Shown: in pieces, positions 27,804 through 39,275 of the stretch
How the letters are laid out: the number at the start of each line of letters is the position of its first letter
Numbering within the stretch: the first letter of the stretch is position 1
NCBI GenBank assembly: GCA_947179485.1
Contig: OX359247.1
Location: forward strand, 37,734,801-37,798,800
DNA from: Allacma fusca
Taxonomy: Eukaryota > Arthropoda > Collembola > Symphypleona > Sminthuridae
Length of the DNA stretch: 64,000 nucleotides
Reading direction: 5' to 3'
Translations under genes and position numbers: made by a program
Notes under the pieces: model-generated
The model's input: only the letters and a program-made list of their open reading frames with translations
The model's database searches: none
What the model was told of the DNA's origin: nothing

Positions 27804-28632
27804 ATGGCTGAAGAAAAACAAATCTGCTGCTGCGGAGCAAGAAGTTGGACTAGAGTGATAGCTTGGATTCAAATCGTAATAATATAAAAATTTTGTAAAG
27901 AAAAAGTTATTGTCTTTCTAATTAAATACTATTGAAAATATTGTTGAATTTATAATAAGTACTAATCATTGCTCATTTGGGAACCCCAGATCGGAAATAC
28001 TTTGATGTTGATAGCGGAAATTGGAGCACTTATTGCTATTATAGCTGTCGCAAATGCAAAAACTGATGACAAAATTGATCCGAAAGATAAGAAAAGTTGT
28101 AAGTACATGAGGAAATAAGAATCCCTGAATGAACCTTGGTCTGACGTAAAATCTGGCTTCTTATACTTTCAGTTGTCATCGTTAGTTTTGTGGTCGTTGC
28201 TTTTGCACTAATATTGGACTTGATTGGATTTATTATGGGAATTATTCTTCTCAAGGGTTCCAAACAGGTAGGTTGACAGAACTACTACTCAAGTTCGAGA
28301 GACAATATTTATATAGTCAGTCCTAAGTACAGATTAGATTCTAATCTGTTCGAGTACTAAATAATTATTAATTAACTTTTCATTTCTAATTTGGGAAATT
28401 GCAGCGAAATACAGCCTACCTTCAAGCTTGGTTGATTTATGCTATTATAGCATTGGTCTTCGCAGTTATCTCTGGAATCATTGGCACTGTTGGGGGAATA
28501 GGAAGTGGAGTAATGCTAGGAAGCAATATTTTCAGCATTGCTTTTACTGTCATAATAAACGGATTTGCGATTTGGGTAGTGCGTGTCCACATTCGAGAGA
28601 TTGACCAGTCCAAATATGGTGGAGAGCCTTGA
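27804..28632 (+). CDS. Small four-transmembrane protein, paralogue 1 (DUF4728-like)
   Basis: Predicted 167-residue membrane protein from four exons: 27804-27875, 27990-28098, 28173-28267, 28405-28632. It begins MAEEKQICCCGARSW, a Cys-rich cytosolic start, then four hydrophobic segments: around residues 20-45 (LIAEIGALIAIIAVA), 60-85 (FVIVSFVVVAFALIL), 95-125 and 135-160. A polar loop with K and D residues lies between the first two. Insect proteins with this layout are grouped as DUF4728 or related four-TM families of unknown function; that assignment is from memory. Exon number, phases and the 228-bp last exon match the gene at 38278-39275, so the two are duplicates. The start ATG is preceded by purines (GAAATGG). 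Confidence 0.8.
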
Positions 28633-31600
28633 AGAACTTTCAATTTCTGAGTTTTGTATTTTGAATGTAATTATGTACGTGTAAGTATTTCTTAGAGTTA
28701 GCAACACACAGTAATATTCTACTTTATGTCATTTTCTCGCCTTACCAGACCATTAAGATAAATATTTACTTTATGTTCCAAATAAATTATCAGTCAATCG
28801 ATCTACTTAATTAATTAATGCAGACCGTCCCCGATTTATTGTCTCACAGCTTTTGACAGTGGTAGCTATAAATAGATTGCAATAAACCGACCTATGAAAT
28901 AAAAACTAACTTCAAGAAATAATATGATGTAAATGTATTATGTCTAGACGGGATGTCTGTGTACACCTTTTTTCATGTACACCCAAACCTTGAACTACAG
29001 TGACAGGAAAGGATTCGGACGATTTTCCTGTACTGTAGTTCACATTATGGACAATAACAGACTTGCCATTAATCGATCTCTTCATTTTGTAGTACACTTT
29101 CTTTCACAGTTTCCCTAAAAATTATCTATTGTTATTTGAAACTATATGTATTTATTCCAATATGTAGAACACCACATTCATTGGATTAACAAATTCTTGT
29201 TTGGGATGGACACAAACCTTACAACACGGTTGCTTTTCATTTGCTCGAAAGAAAACTTCACTCACTATTGAACGAGATATGTATCAATTCCCTAAACGGT
29301 AACAACCTCAGGGAAGAAAACCTTACAGAAAATCTTCATCTTATATAGCTTAGGAAAAACATTATAGAATAGCATTTGTTCCTAAAAACGATTCCATTAT
29401 TTGAGGTAATAGCCTGAAAAAAGTATAGGTGTTAAAGGTTGTAGTATCTATGTATATGTTGACTAAAATTTATTTAATTTCCGACAGTTGAGATTGTAGC
29501 GATAAATAGTTGAATCAAGTTTAAAAAACTTTTGTGGATTATTTATGAACAGTGGTTTAAAAAATGGATTAAGAAAAGTTTTCTAATTCCTTAAAACTTT
29601 TGCTGTATTCATTTGCTTTTAAAAGTCTCTAACACTCAACTCTATTATAGAAGACATACGGGGTTTAAAAGAAAAATTTTACCAGTGCCTGTGAATGTCT
29701 CAAATTTTGATAATAGTAAAAAATACAACACAAAAATGTCCATAAAAAATGAAGTTTCGTTAATAATGAATTTTAAATTGTATAACTTCATTAAATACGA
29801 GCTTGCTGTTATAAAATATTTTAAAACTTGGAACTTGTGTAGTTATCTTTATTGTCCCAAGTAAAACACTAATATTAGTTCAAAATTTGACAATGCAAAA
29901 TTTACTTTTTGCTTATGACCAGTGTTTAAACCAAAGGTGCTAGTAGCCTGTCCCTGTCCTAAATTTAGGCCTACATGTAGGAATATTTATAGGGTGTAAA
30001 CTAATTTCAGGAAAAATTATAGGCAAAGTAGGGTGCACTGGCTCTCTCAGAAAAATGCGTATAAAATAGGAACTGTACTTAGGCATCACGAGATCACGCT
30101 TGAATGAAGGGAAATACAAATGTATAGGATGTATATGCACAGAAAATATTATGCAGGGTGCAGGCTCCTTGCGCAAAATACTAGGAATATACAAGTTTTT
30201 AAACAATATTGTCACACTATTGTAAGTTTTCTCTCAATGCAAACCGAAGCGATTTTTAAACGCGGGAAGATCAGGCTACTTCTTGGACATCTAAAATTTC
30301 CCATTCAAAATAATATTCATACAGAACTACTGTAAGTAATTACATATATTGTAATATAATATTGCTCGGTGCCTCATATTACTGCAACGTGCAGCAGGAG
30401 TTCTCACATATGTATGTAATGCATGAGTAACGTTAATTTTGTAGAAGTACTCACAATCAGTTTGTTTAAAAATGTGACTACGTATGATTGTAGCATATTA
30501 TTCTACAACAAGTGTTTGCTGAGTAATTGTTGCATATGAGGGCTTAATCTAAATTTTATTTAAACTAATGTTATATGTCCAAAATAGATTTGCTAAAATA
30601 AAGGCGGCAAAATGTAATTATGAATTTGAATAAAAAATAATTTATTTCCACAGTATGGGGAAGGGTCTTATGTAGGAAGGGGTTAACACTTTCCGTTACC
30701 CTATATAGGCAGAAATGTAGGCAGCGGCAAATGCTTACTTGTAGGCAAGGATGTAGACCCTACGAATTGCACATATAGACGAGAAGAAAGGCCTCTCCTA
30801 AACTAAATGTATAGGATGTAGGATAGGTAAAATCAGTTTAGCATCTTTGATATGGAATTCTTGTAAGTTTTAAATATTTTTGTGTTGGGCCTTTACAATA
30901 ATGTTTGCTCGCGAAATCTTATAAGTACTTTACATCATCGTGCATGCTAACGAGATCTTACAATAATAAAAAGTAAAAATTTGTTTTTCATAAAATTGTC
31001 TATTTACACATACTTTTTGGTGATTTGGTATACAAAATCAGTAGATAGTTAAAGCTCATATAGAAAAAATCGGGGCGAAAACGCCCAAAATGCCATAAAA
31101 TGAAAATGCCCAAAATGCCAGGGCATTTTCAATTTTGCAAACCTTGTCATTACTACTACGTAATAATAATTTATAGAGATTTTTCTGGTTTAATGCACTC
31201 AATATATCCACATGCATGTACATATGTAGTGTGCGGCACCTTTAAAAATGTCTGGCCGTAAAAAGTAAACAAAGTATAAGTGGAAACGTTCATTTGAAGC
31301 CACGTGAGTTGACGTAATGTAATGTGCACAAGTCACAACATGAGTACGGACTCGTGTGGGCCTTATATTCGTAATTGACTGCGGTTATTGCCAAGGACCC
31401 AGTAGGTTGTTAACGCCTCGTATGACTTGACCTTATTAATTAAATTTAAACGTTACCAAAGCACAAACTAGGTCGGAATGAGCAGGACTTCAGAAAGATA
31501 GTTAATTAATGGAAGTCGAAGTAATTGGCAATTGGCATTGAAAACCATGTACCTTTTAATAAACTGAAGGGGTAAGATCATAGTAACTTTGGAATGCAGA

Positions 31601-31667
31601 GTTATGTTGGTATAGAGTTATATGCACAACGCCCAACACCTGCGGAAAAATACTGACCCAAGCAAAG
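28633..31667. other. Long intergenic region with hairpin and TAGG-rich low-complexity parts
   Basis: The poly(A) signal AATAAA of the preceding gene lies at 28781-28786. A hairpin at 28991-29042 is listed separately. From about 29930 to 30190 and 30640 to 30840 the words TGTAGG, TATAGG and GTAGGCA recur many times; this looks like a decayed element with its own short motif. Around 31065-31147 the word AAATGCCC recurs in both orientations. No gene is supported. Confidence 0.4.
28991..29042. repeat. Strong short hairpin
   Basis: Arms TGAACTACAGTGACAGGAAA and TTTCCTGTACTGTAGTTCA pair over 19 bases with one bulged G, around a loop of about 13 bases. It lies in non-coding sequence. Confidence 0.65.
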
Positions 31668-31674
31668 TATAAAA
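31668..31674 (+). promoter_or_regulatory. TATA box of the cuticular protein gene
   Basis: TATAAAA, with arthropod-type initiator candidates TCAGTA (31689) and TCAGTT (31704) downstream, and the gene's ATG at 31757. Confidence 0.65.
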
Positions 31675-31756
31675 GCTCAATGAGATCCTCAGTAAAGGTA
31701 CATTCAGTTCATAGGATCTTGTGAGTTGTGAGTTAACAAGGAAAATATCAGTCAAC

Positions 31757-32844
31757 ATGATTGGAAAGGTAAACACACTGACTTCACTTTGTGATTCTCC
31801 GCATTATTACATACAACTTCGGAATTTTGAACTTCCTTCAGCCTTTTTGTTTTCCGTGATCCCAGCTTTTCATTTTTTAATATTCCTGAGTCCAGTTCTA
31901 TTGAGGCATACTGCCGCTATTACGAACCATTATTTGTGGGCGTTTTGAGCTGGATGTAAAATTTATTAATTTAATATAACGTAATAGTTATTGTGCAATA
32001 AAAACATTACTTTACTATTTATTTGTCTACAAATATTTGTTGTGTTTTAGGTCGCCGCTTTCTTGGCCCTCGTGGCTGCTGCCAACGCTGGACTCGCCCC
32101 AGGTTTGTCTTACGCTCAAGCTCCATCTGTCACCTACTCCGCCGGGCCTGCTATTGCTAAGGTCGCTGCTCCACTCGCCTATGCTCAGCCAGCTTACGCT
32201 GCTTATGCCGCCCCAGCTATCGCTAAGGTCGCTGCTCCAGTCGCTTACGCTCAACCCGCCTACGCTGCCTACGCTCCAGCCGTCGCCAAGGTCGCTGCTC
32301 CCCTCGCCTACGCCGCCCCAGTCGCCAAGGGTAACAAAAATGACTACCTTTTTGGGATAATTTGATGAAATGATTTTTGGGAGGTAGGTAAAAATTATAC
32401 CTTGTTTCATAAATTTGGTCCTCCGCAGTTGCCGTTGCCGAGCCCTACGACCCCAACCCACAATACTCTTATGGATACTCCGTCACTGATGGTTTGACCG
32501 GAGACTCCAAGTCCGCCTCTGAGACCCGCAACGGAGATATCGTCCAAGGACAATACTCTTTGGTTGAGCCCGATGGTGCTATCCGTACCGTCACTTACAC
32601 CGCTGATGACGTCAACGGATTCAACGCCGTCGTCGACCGTTCCGCCCCAGCTGTTGTGAAGAAGGTCGCTGCTGCCCCAGTTGCCTATGCTCAGCCCGCT
32701 TATGCTGCCTATGCCGCCCCAGCTATTGCTAAGGTCGCTGCTCCAGTTGCCTATGCTCAACCCGCCTATGCTGCCTATGCCGCCCCAGCCGTCGCCAAGG
32801 TCGCTGCTCCAGTCGCCTATGCTCAACACGCTTACCTCGGTTAG
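31757..32844 (+). CDS. Cuticular protein of the Rebers-Riddiford (CPR, RR-2-like) family
   Basis: Structural protein secreted by epidermis that binds chitin in cuticle. Three exons: 31757-31768 (only MIGK), 32051-32330, 32429-32844, giving 235 residues. The typical tiny first exon splits the signal peptide ([17 protein letters not shown]). Flanking regions are made of repeats such as [20 protein letters not shown], before and after one chitin-binding R&R domain at about residues 108-160. That domain is seen as [17 protein letters not shown] then [15 protein letters not shown] and [17 protein letters not shown]. The last block fits the R&R consensus G-x-Y-x-x-x-x-x-D-G-x-x-R-x-V-x-Y-x-A-D. Codon use is strongly GC-biased at third positions compared with its neighbours, as in highly expressed genes. 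Confidence 0.95.
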
Positions 32845-33051
32845 AGTAGATACCATTGAGTGTGTCATAAATATTATTTCTTCATAATCTGTCATTCCGA
32901 AATCTGTTATCATTCCTTGTTTCATCTTTCCTCGTATCTTGCATTTCGTGCCCCTTGCACATTCTCCTTGTCCTTGTTTCCTCACTCCAATATTTATCTT
33001 TTCCCGGAGGAAAAGTGTGCTATGAATTTATTTATTCACCATGTTTCTCTG

Positions 33052-33057
33052 AATAAA
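33052..33057 (+). terminator. Poly(A) signal AATAAA of the cuticular protein gene
   Basis: AATAAA about 208 bp after the stop, in GAATAAAACC. Confidence 0.6.
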
Positions 33058-33169
33058 ACCATTATGATGTAAATACTATACCCAAAGATAATTTATTACA
33101 GTCATTCGTGCTAATTTTGGTAAAATAATATCGATATGTTAGATAATCAATTGGGTTGGAACATGAAAG

Positions 33170-33400
33170 GACATATTTGGAGGCAGGTGCCAGAGCCAAA
33201 GAGTTTAAAGGGCTGGGGATATAATAGCAAAAGGCATGGAGTAATGGGCATAATTAGCCCAAGACATGAGGTAGCGGAAGACATGAGGAATCAAAGGCAT
33301 GAGGTAGTGACAGACATATGATAGCCGAGGGCATTGGTGATAAAGACATGAGGTAACAGGAGACAAGTGCATAATCAAAGACAGCAGGTAGCAAAATAAT
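33170..33400 (+). repeat. Degenerate minisatellite of ~18-24 bp units
   Basis: Irregular repeats of a word like AGACATGAGGTAGC or GGCATGAGGTAG, about ten times, with diverged spacing. It does not keep a reading frame. Confidence 0.65.
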
Positions 33401-34357
33401 AATACATAAGGTACGTATACATGTACACTTTAAACTCCAATAGCCTTTCCATTGTTAAAATCATACTTTACATAGGGTTGGATCATCACGGGACATTGTA
33501 AATTCACTTGTGTTACACAGTTGTAAGATTATGTTCATTGACTGTTAGGCTCAGAAGGAGAGAAACGAGAAAGTGAATGAACGTTGATCCACAACAAAAC
33601 GGCACATATATCATACAAACTTGCGTAAGTTCTTACGAACTACTTAAGGAGGAAACAATCCTCACTTTAATAAGTTTGTGACATTTAAGGTTGTATGACC
33701 AAAGGATACACTACACCGACCCGACGGATATAATTTTGTGATAAGCTACTAATATTTAGAGAATGCAGATCAGACACACATACACATTTATACTGCAAAG
33801 AAGTGGCTGACGTTGGGAGTTGTGTTATACTTTAATACATCCCACATTGACGAGCCACATACTTTCGAAACGTACAGATAGATTCTTAAACCTATGTACA
33901 TACATAGTAGCATGCTTATGTTTGAATAAAGAAAACTTGAATTTGTAAAGTCTGTTAAGTATAAATTATAGTTGTGGATTTGATTGGAATATCTACTGTA
34001 GTGGTACTTTTAGACTGTCTTGTACATACTAGGGAGTAGTACTTAGGAAGTAGGTACAGTACATTTCTACTATTTTGAAGTGTTTTAATCCCTAAATAAT
34101 GTATGTACCTATAAATCTGTATATGTCTCTCATCATGTATAATTTCTGCCCCCAGTAGAATCTCTTATGTAAATCATCTGTTGGGTAAATAGGGTAAAAT
34201 GGGAACATCTTCATGGTAGTTAATCGCACTTATCTGCCTACCTCTGGATCTTCTCAATTAAATATGCTCTTGAGCTTTTTCCCACCAAACTGAAATGCTC
34301 AATTATATCGTCACATGACAACTAGGGCTCCCAGATTTTCAGATTACCAAATCAGGA
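33401..34357. other. Intergenic, no gene seen
   Basis: AT-rich sequence between the minisatellite and the nested hAT-like elements. No splice-supported reading frame. Confidence 0.4.
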
Positions 34358-34365
34358 CTCCAGAC

Positions 34366-36593
34366 TAGAGCTTCTGTTGGGGACAAAATTCTTGTCCCGT
34401 CCCCGTCCCGTCCCGACAATTGGGACACGGCAGTGCTCGGACTGGGTACAGAAACCGTGTACCCGTACCCATACCCGTACCCGAATATCGGGTACTACAA
34501 AATGCTGTACCTATACCCGTATCCATATCCGAGTACCCGGGTAAATTATTTCGGTACCCGTACCCGTACCTGAAAATACAATGTAGTACCTGTACCCAAA
34601 ATTTACCCGTACCCGTAATGTACCCAAAACCTGTACCCGTACCCGAGTATCTATTGTGTGTACCCGGGTATTACTCGGGTACTGGAAGTTTGGCCGATTT
34701 AAAATCCCCGACGACATTATACTGCCCAGCTGAAAAATTTTAATTTGTCAATTTTTTGACCTCCACGTGCCCGGGATTTTGGGAATTTTCCCTAGGCGTT
34801 AAAGACATCCTATTTGAATTTTTTGAAAAAATTATTTAACGCATTTTGGGATTTTTTTAATAAACACTGACCAAATTCAAATCCTACTACCCCAAAATAA
34901 TAACTTGCTGAATGAAATGAAATGTGTTCTTGCTAATTGGAATTGGGACGGATTCTTTAATACTAAACTCTCCATAACTTGCTTTTCAAATTGGAGAACA
35001 CGAAACAATTTTGTTTCCGGCTAATCGAACTCTGTGTATAGAAAATGTTATACGGAAAAATTGAGTTGATCATAATTTTTCCAAGTCAAATATTGCGGTT
35101 TCAGGAAATAAATGTGGGAGGCAATATTGAATATTCATTTTATATTACAGCTTTATAAAACAAACATTCGTAAACTGTCTTTCACATTTATGAAGCCCGA
35201 GACGGAGATTTTCGAAAAATTTTCATTCTAAAATGTTATAAATATTCACCCCAATAAATACTCAAAGTGTCATAAATACCCAGAATTGAAAATGCTCAAA
35301 TTGCCTGCATAAAAGGCCTTGGCGTTTTCAAATGGGCAACCCTGGGTACTTGTAACGTTAAGAAATGGATCTGCTAATAAATGTAAATTTATTCCGATCT
35401 TATCTCGTAATACGTCTTCAAATAATTGTAATGTTACGCGAAGCTAATTAAATTGAATCCCAAGAACCTCCCTCTTGAAATTCTTCGTTGATGAGCTTCA
35501 CTATTTAATTCGATAAACAGATGATTTCTTTGACTCTACGCTCTATTTCTTTATTAGATTCCTTGGATGAATTATTAGACTACCATGTAAAAAACTACCA
35601 CGTAATCATAAATGAGACGAAGCCACTTGGCTCTGTCACTATCGCAAGTATCTGTATACTACGAAATAAGCAACTCCACGGTTGGTAGGTCTTATTGTTA
35701 GCCATAGTAATCCATCCCATCAGGAATCCTCGAAGTACCCAAAAATACTCGGGTACAGCACCCACGGGTACAGGCATTTTACATAGTGATACCCGTACCC
35801 ATTGGGTACTACCCGATTGCCACTGAGTGAGTACCCATACCCGTACCCGTACCTGTACCCACTTTATTGCCTAAAATCAAGAGTACCCGGGTAGTACCCG
35901 CGTACTTGCGAGTACGCAACTTCTGTACCCGGGTAGTACCCATACCAGTACCCGTACCCATTTACCCGAGTATTACCCGTACCCAGTCCGAGCACTGGGA
36001 CACGGTGACAAAAACCATGTCCCCGCCCCGTCCCCAAAAATTTATAAAAACGTTGTCCCCGGTCCTATTCCGAAAGTCGGGACATGAGGACAAAAACCTT
36101 GTCCCCGTCCCGTCCCCAAAATTTTTAAAAAACGTTGTCCCCGGTCCCGGGACAAAAAACTTGTCCCCGTCCCGTCCCCAAAATTTTTAAAAAACATTGT
36201 CCCCGGTCCCGAAAATCGGGGCATGTGAACAAAATTCCTGTACCGTCCCGATAATTACTAAAAACAGTTGTCGACATGCTCATACCGAAAATCGGAACAT
36301 GAGGAAAATTTCATACAAAAAATATGTGTACCAAAGACATAAAAAAATTTATAGAATCGTGGCTCCAAGATTTTTCCTTAACTTTTTGAGCAACAAGCTT
36401 TTTTTGTCCACGTCCCGTCTCGAATATAGTGGGGACTATTTTTTTGTCCCCGTCCCGTCCCTGATATAATGGGGACAATTTTTTCTGTCCCCGTCCCGTC
36501 CCGAATATCTGTATGACATGGAGACAATTTTTTTTCCCGTCCCGGTCCGTCCAGTGTCCCGACGGGACGTCCCTGTCCCCGGCAGAAGCTCTT
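34366..36593. mobile_element. Outer hAT-like element with GTCCC-motif arrays
   Basis: Flanked by an exact 8-bp duplication CTCCAGAC (34358-34365 and 36594-36601). Ends are TAGAGCTTCTGTTGGGGACA on the left and, inverted, AAGAGCTTCTGCCGGGGACA on the right. TAGAG fits the loose hAT end pattern. Just inside both ends lie dense arrays of GTCCCCGTCCCGTCCC-type words (34390-34415 and about 36010-36580), partly with a spacer containing AAAATTTTT. There is no transposase reading. The element is split by a second hAT-like element at 34431-35997, so its own length before that insertion was about 650 bp. Confidence 0.8.
34431..35997. mobile_element. Inner hAT-like element with TACCCG-motif arrays, nested in the outer one
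   Basis: Perfect 19-bp terminal inverted repeats (CAGTGCTCGGACTGGGTAC) and an exact 8-bp target duplication GGACACGG (34423-34430 and 35998-36005), the hAT hallmark. Just inside each end are arrays of TACCCG / GTACCC words (34440-34690 and about 35740-35990). The roughly 1 kb in the middle has no transposase reading. It landed in the outer element and is therefore younger. Confidence 0.9.
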
Positions 36594-36601
36594 CTCCAGA
36601 C

Positions 36602-36906
36602 TGATGTCACATTTGGGGTTCAAAATCATATTTACTTTGTGTCTATACCTGAAAGTGTATTTTATATTCTGCAATATGCATGCATACATAAGAATATCGA
36701 AGGGCTGTAACCTGAAATTATTTGTCTCCAGTAGTCGCACATTTTATTGGTTTTAGCAGCAATAAGAAAATTCTTGTTCACAATAAAATGTTGATACAAT
36801 TGGGAGTGGAAACAACTTTGGTATTGATCATTTGCTAGGATCGGAGGAGCTTACGCTCAGATTTCAAACTTTCTATGCTTACAATTAGCAGTAGTAGATA
36901 CTATAA
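36602..36906. other. Short non-coding interval between transposons
   Basis: Sequence between the nested hAT elements and the small Helitron-like element; nothing recognised. Confidence 0.4.
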
Positions 36907-37174
36907 TCCTTTATTATTAAAGAGAGTTTTCTGTCCGTTTATTTAAAGTTTCGCGCGATCTTAATTCAATGGCCTTACTAAATGCCCGAAAGGTGGCATG
37001 CACTACCTGTCCGTTTATTTAAAGCGCTACTCTTAATATAATCGCGCACGATTTAGGCATACAACAAGTCTCTACGACAGGGCTTGATTCGTAAACCGTT
37101 TGGCTTTTAATTTCTGCAATCAAAGTACCACCTCTTCAAGTAATCGTCCCTGTGAAGCACAGGGTTTTTACTAG
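36907..37174 (+). mobile_element. Small non-autonomous Helitron-like element 3 (268 bp)
   Basis: Starts TCCTTTATTATTAAAGAG and ends with a perfect 7-bp-stem hairpin (CCCTGTGAAGCACAGGG) followed by TTTTTACTAG. It lies between host A (36906) and T (37175). It shares both termini, but little else, with the two longer copies at 22728-23794 and 24177-25633, and is in the opposite orientation. Confidence 0.8.
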
Positions 37175-38170
37175 TAGTACATACTATAAACTACAGGTGG
37201 GGCCCGGAAGGGGCTTTTGAAATCATGCCGGCCCAAACCCGACCCGTTCGAAATTTTTCCCAGGAACCGGTGTTGCCGTTGTGGGTTAATGAGAATACAC
37301 CAATTATTATTATAACCAGAAATGTATAATTTGCCAGGGCGTTTATCATATATGTATTTGTATAGCAGAATTGTCAAATTGCGTTGCTTCTCTACGTCCC
37401 TAAAATTAAGTACTCTATTTCATTGAGGAAACACACACTTCAAAAGTATATGTGTATGAATGTATGTAGGATTACCTTTGAACCGACAACGTAAATACAC
37501 AGGAATAAAGGTTCCCAGGAACAGTGCTTTATTACCATAAAACTTTGTAACAGTGTTGAACCCGACATTCCCGATTGCTGAGTAATGTCTTTACTAAATA
37601 AATCAATAATGAATAATGTAGCATAATAAGCAACCGCTTCATCAAATACGTCACTAAATTATTGTCTAGTTCCTAAGTATAGTCTGCATGTGTCATTGAA
37701 AATTCACTAATAGCAAATACGCAATGAAATAACATCATTCGGTCATCATTCATGTTAAACTACAGATAATGCATTTAATGTTTAGGATAGGCAATGGCTA
37801 ATGAATACGCTTTACTCCATAGAGACATACATATATACATGCATTGAAAATAATACTTGTGTAACACCTGTAGTATACCAACGTTCAATTAGCTTAGTAC
37901 TAACTGTTTCCCAAAGTTGATATTCCCAAAACTCTCTGCAAAAATTGGAATACGTCAATGATAAAATGGAAACTACGAAACCGAACCTATTCACACTCCC
38001 AAGTAAATACTTGACATCGTATCGTTGGAGTACATGTTAAAGGTAAGTAATTTAGATATGCAAACGTCCGCCAAGCCAGGTAAAACAAGCCTTTTTAATG
38101 ACTCACAGCACGCTCTGAGAATTCTTATCTGGTCATCTCTTATCTGAAATTAAGCTCACTCAGTCAGTCG
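37175..38170. other. Intergenic, no gene seen
   Basis: Begins with a short GC-rich stretch (GGGGCCCGGAAGGGGC, GGCCCAAACCCGACCCG) of uncertain origin, then AT-rich sequence leading to the promoter of the second four-TM gene. Confidence 0.4.
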
Positions 38171-38179
38171 TATATATAA
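38171..38179 (+). promoter_or_regulatory. TATA box of the second four-TM protein gene
   Basis: TATATATAA, followed about 36 bases later by an initiator-like TCAGTG at 38207, upstream of the ATG at 38278. Confidence 0.5.
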
Positions 38180-38277
38180 CGGGAGTTAGATTTTGGTGCA
38201 ATTATTTCAGTGATACTAACTACCAAACGAGCAGCACTGCAAATTTTCCTCGCGGAATACGCAAAAAACATAAAAAA

Positions 38278-39275
38278 ATGTCTGGACAAGGACAAACTAT
38301 TTGCTGCTGTGGTGCTACCACTTGGAGCAAGGTTATAGCTTGGATCCATATTGTAAGTTTTCATCCCGCAAAATTGTCATCACTTTAAATCGACCAGAAA
38401 TTAATTTATATTGGGCTGATTTTTATAAAAATAATGCTTAATTCAACCATCTTTATTTCCACAGGTTGCGAATGCCTTATTCCTAATTTTATCAATCATT
38501 GCCATCGCTGGAATCGCTGCCCTCGCTGACAGTTCTAATGTCGAAGTAAATAGTAAGATCTTCAGGATTTAATTCCATTCTCTCTCGAAATAAGAGCTCC
38601 CTTTAAAGCACCTTCCATCTTAATAGTAATAAGAGCCTCTAATAAAGGGGAAAAACAAGATTTTGTTTAAAAAAAAAATAGATTAATAACATTGTGTGCA
38701 AATATGTACATCCATGTACAAACAACGGAGAAAGTTCTTTTGCCAAGGGAGTCTCTCACGATCAGTGTGTTTTAAGTATATTAAACATAACTATATGACT
38801 GATGACTGTTTATTATTTCCAGAGGGTTTGGTTTACACAGGCCTTGCCATATCTATTGTTTTGTACCTGTTTGGCTTGATAATGGGCGTTATACTTCTTA
38901 AAGGAACCAATCAGGTAAGATTTTTGCTTTTTTTTTTTGACATCTGTTGTCTCAACATTTCGAAACGTTGTTGCTGCATTTACGGAAACAACTGAGAAAG
39001 AGAACGTTATCTTAAGCATGTAATAAAAATTGTTTGATAAATTGCAGAGACGCGTCACCTATCTGAAAGCATGGCTGATCTACGGAATTGTCTCCATGGT
39101 CGTGACCATCTTGTCTTTGATTTTAAGCGTCGTAGGTGGCACAACCGCGGCTAGTTTGGCTAGCGGTATTTTAGGTACTGCGTTTAATCTTGCCGTCACC
39201 GGTTTCACTGTTTGGGTCGTCTGGGTTCTTAAAAAGGAAATCGAAATGGGCGTTCATGGCCCCAATGTCTACTAA
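38278..39275 (+). CDS. Small four-transmembrane protein, paralogue 2 (DUF4728-like)
   Basis: Predicted 160-residue membrane protein from exons 38278-38352, 38465-38552, 38823-38914, 39048-39275. It shares with paralogue 1 the start pattern ICCCGAxxWxxVIAWI, the block GxIMGVILLKGTxQ at the end of exon 3, and the last-exon theme xxxxYLxAWLIYxI. It has the same intron phases and the same 228-bp last exon. Four hydrophobic segments follow a Cys-rich N-terminus; the last one ends with a charged tail (KKEIEMGVHG). The function is unknown. A poly(A) signal AATAAA is at 39473-39478. The two paralogues are 10 kb apart, separated by the cuticle gene and several transposons. Confidence 0.8.

Noticed and set aside
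32027..32985. Long minus-strand reading frames over the cuticle gene
   Set aside because: They are antisense shadows of the Ala/Pro/Tyr-rich repeats; the plus strand has a signal peptide, correct splice sites and the R&R domain.
34420..36740. Pro/Val/Gly-rich reading frames in the nested hAT region
   Set aside because: Produced by translation of TACCCG and GTCCCC arrays; no start context or conserved domain.
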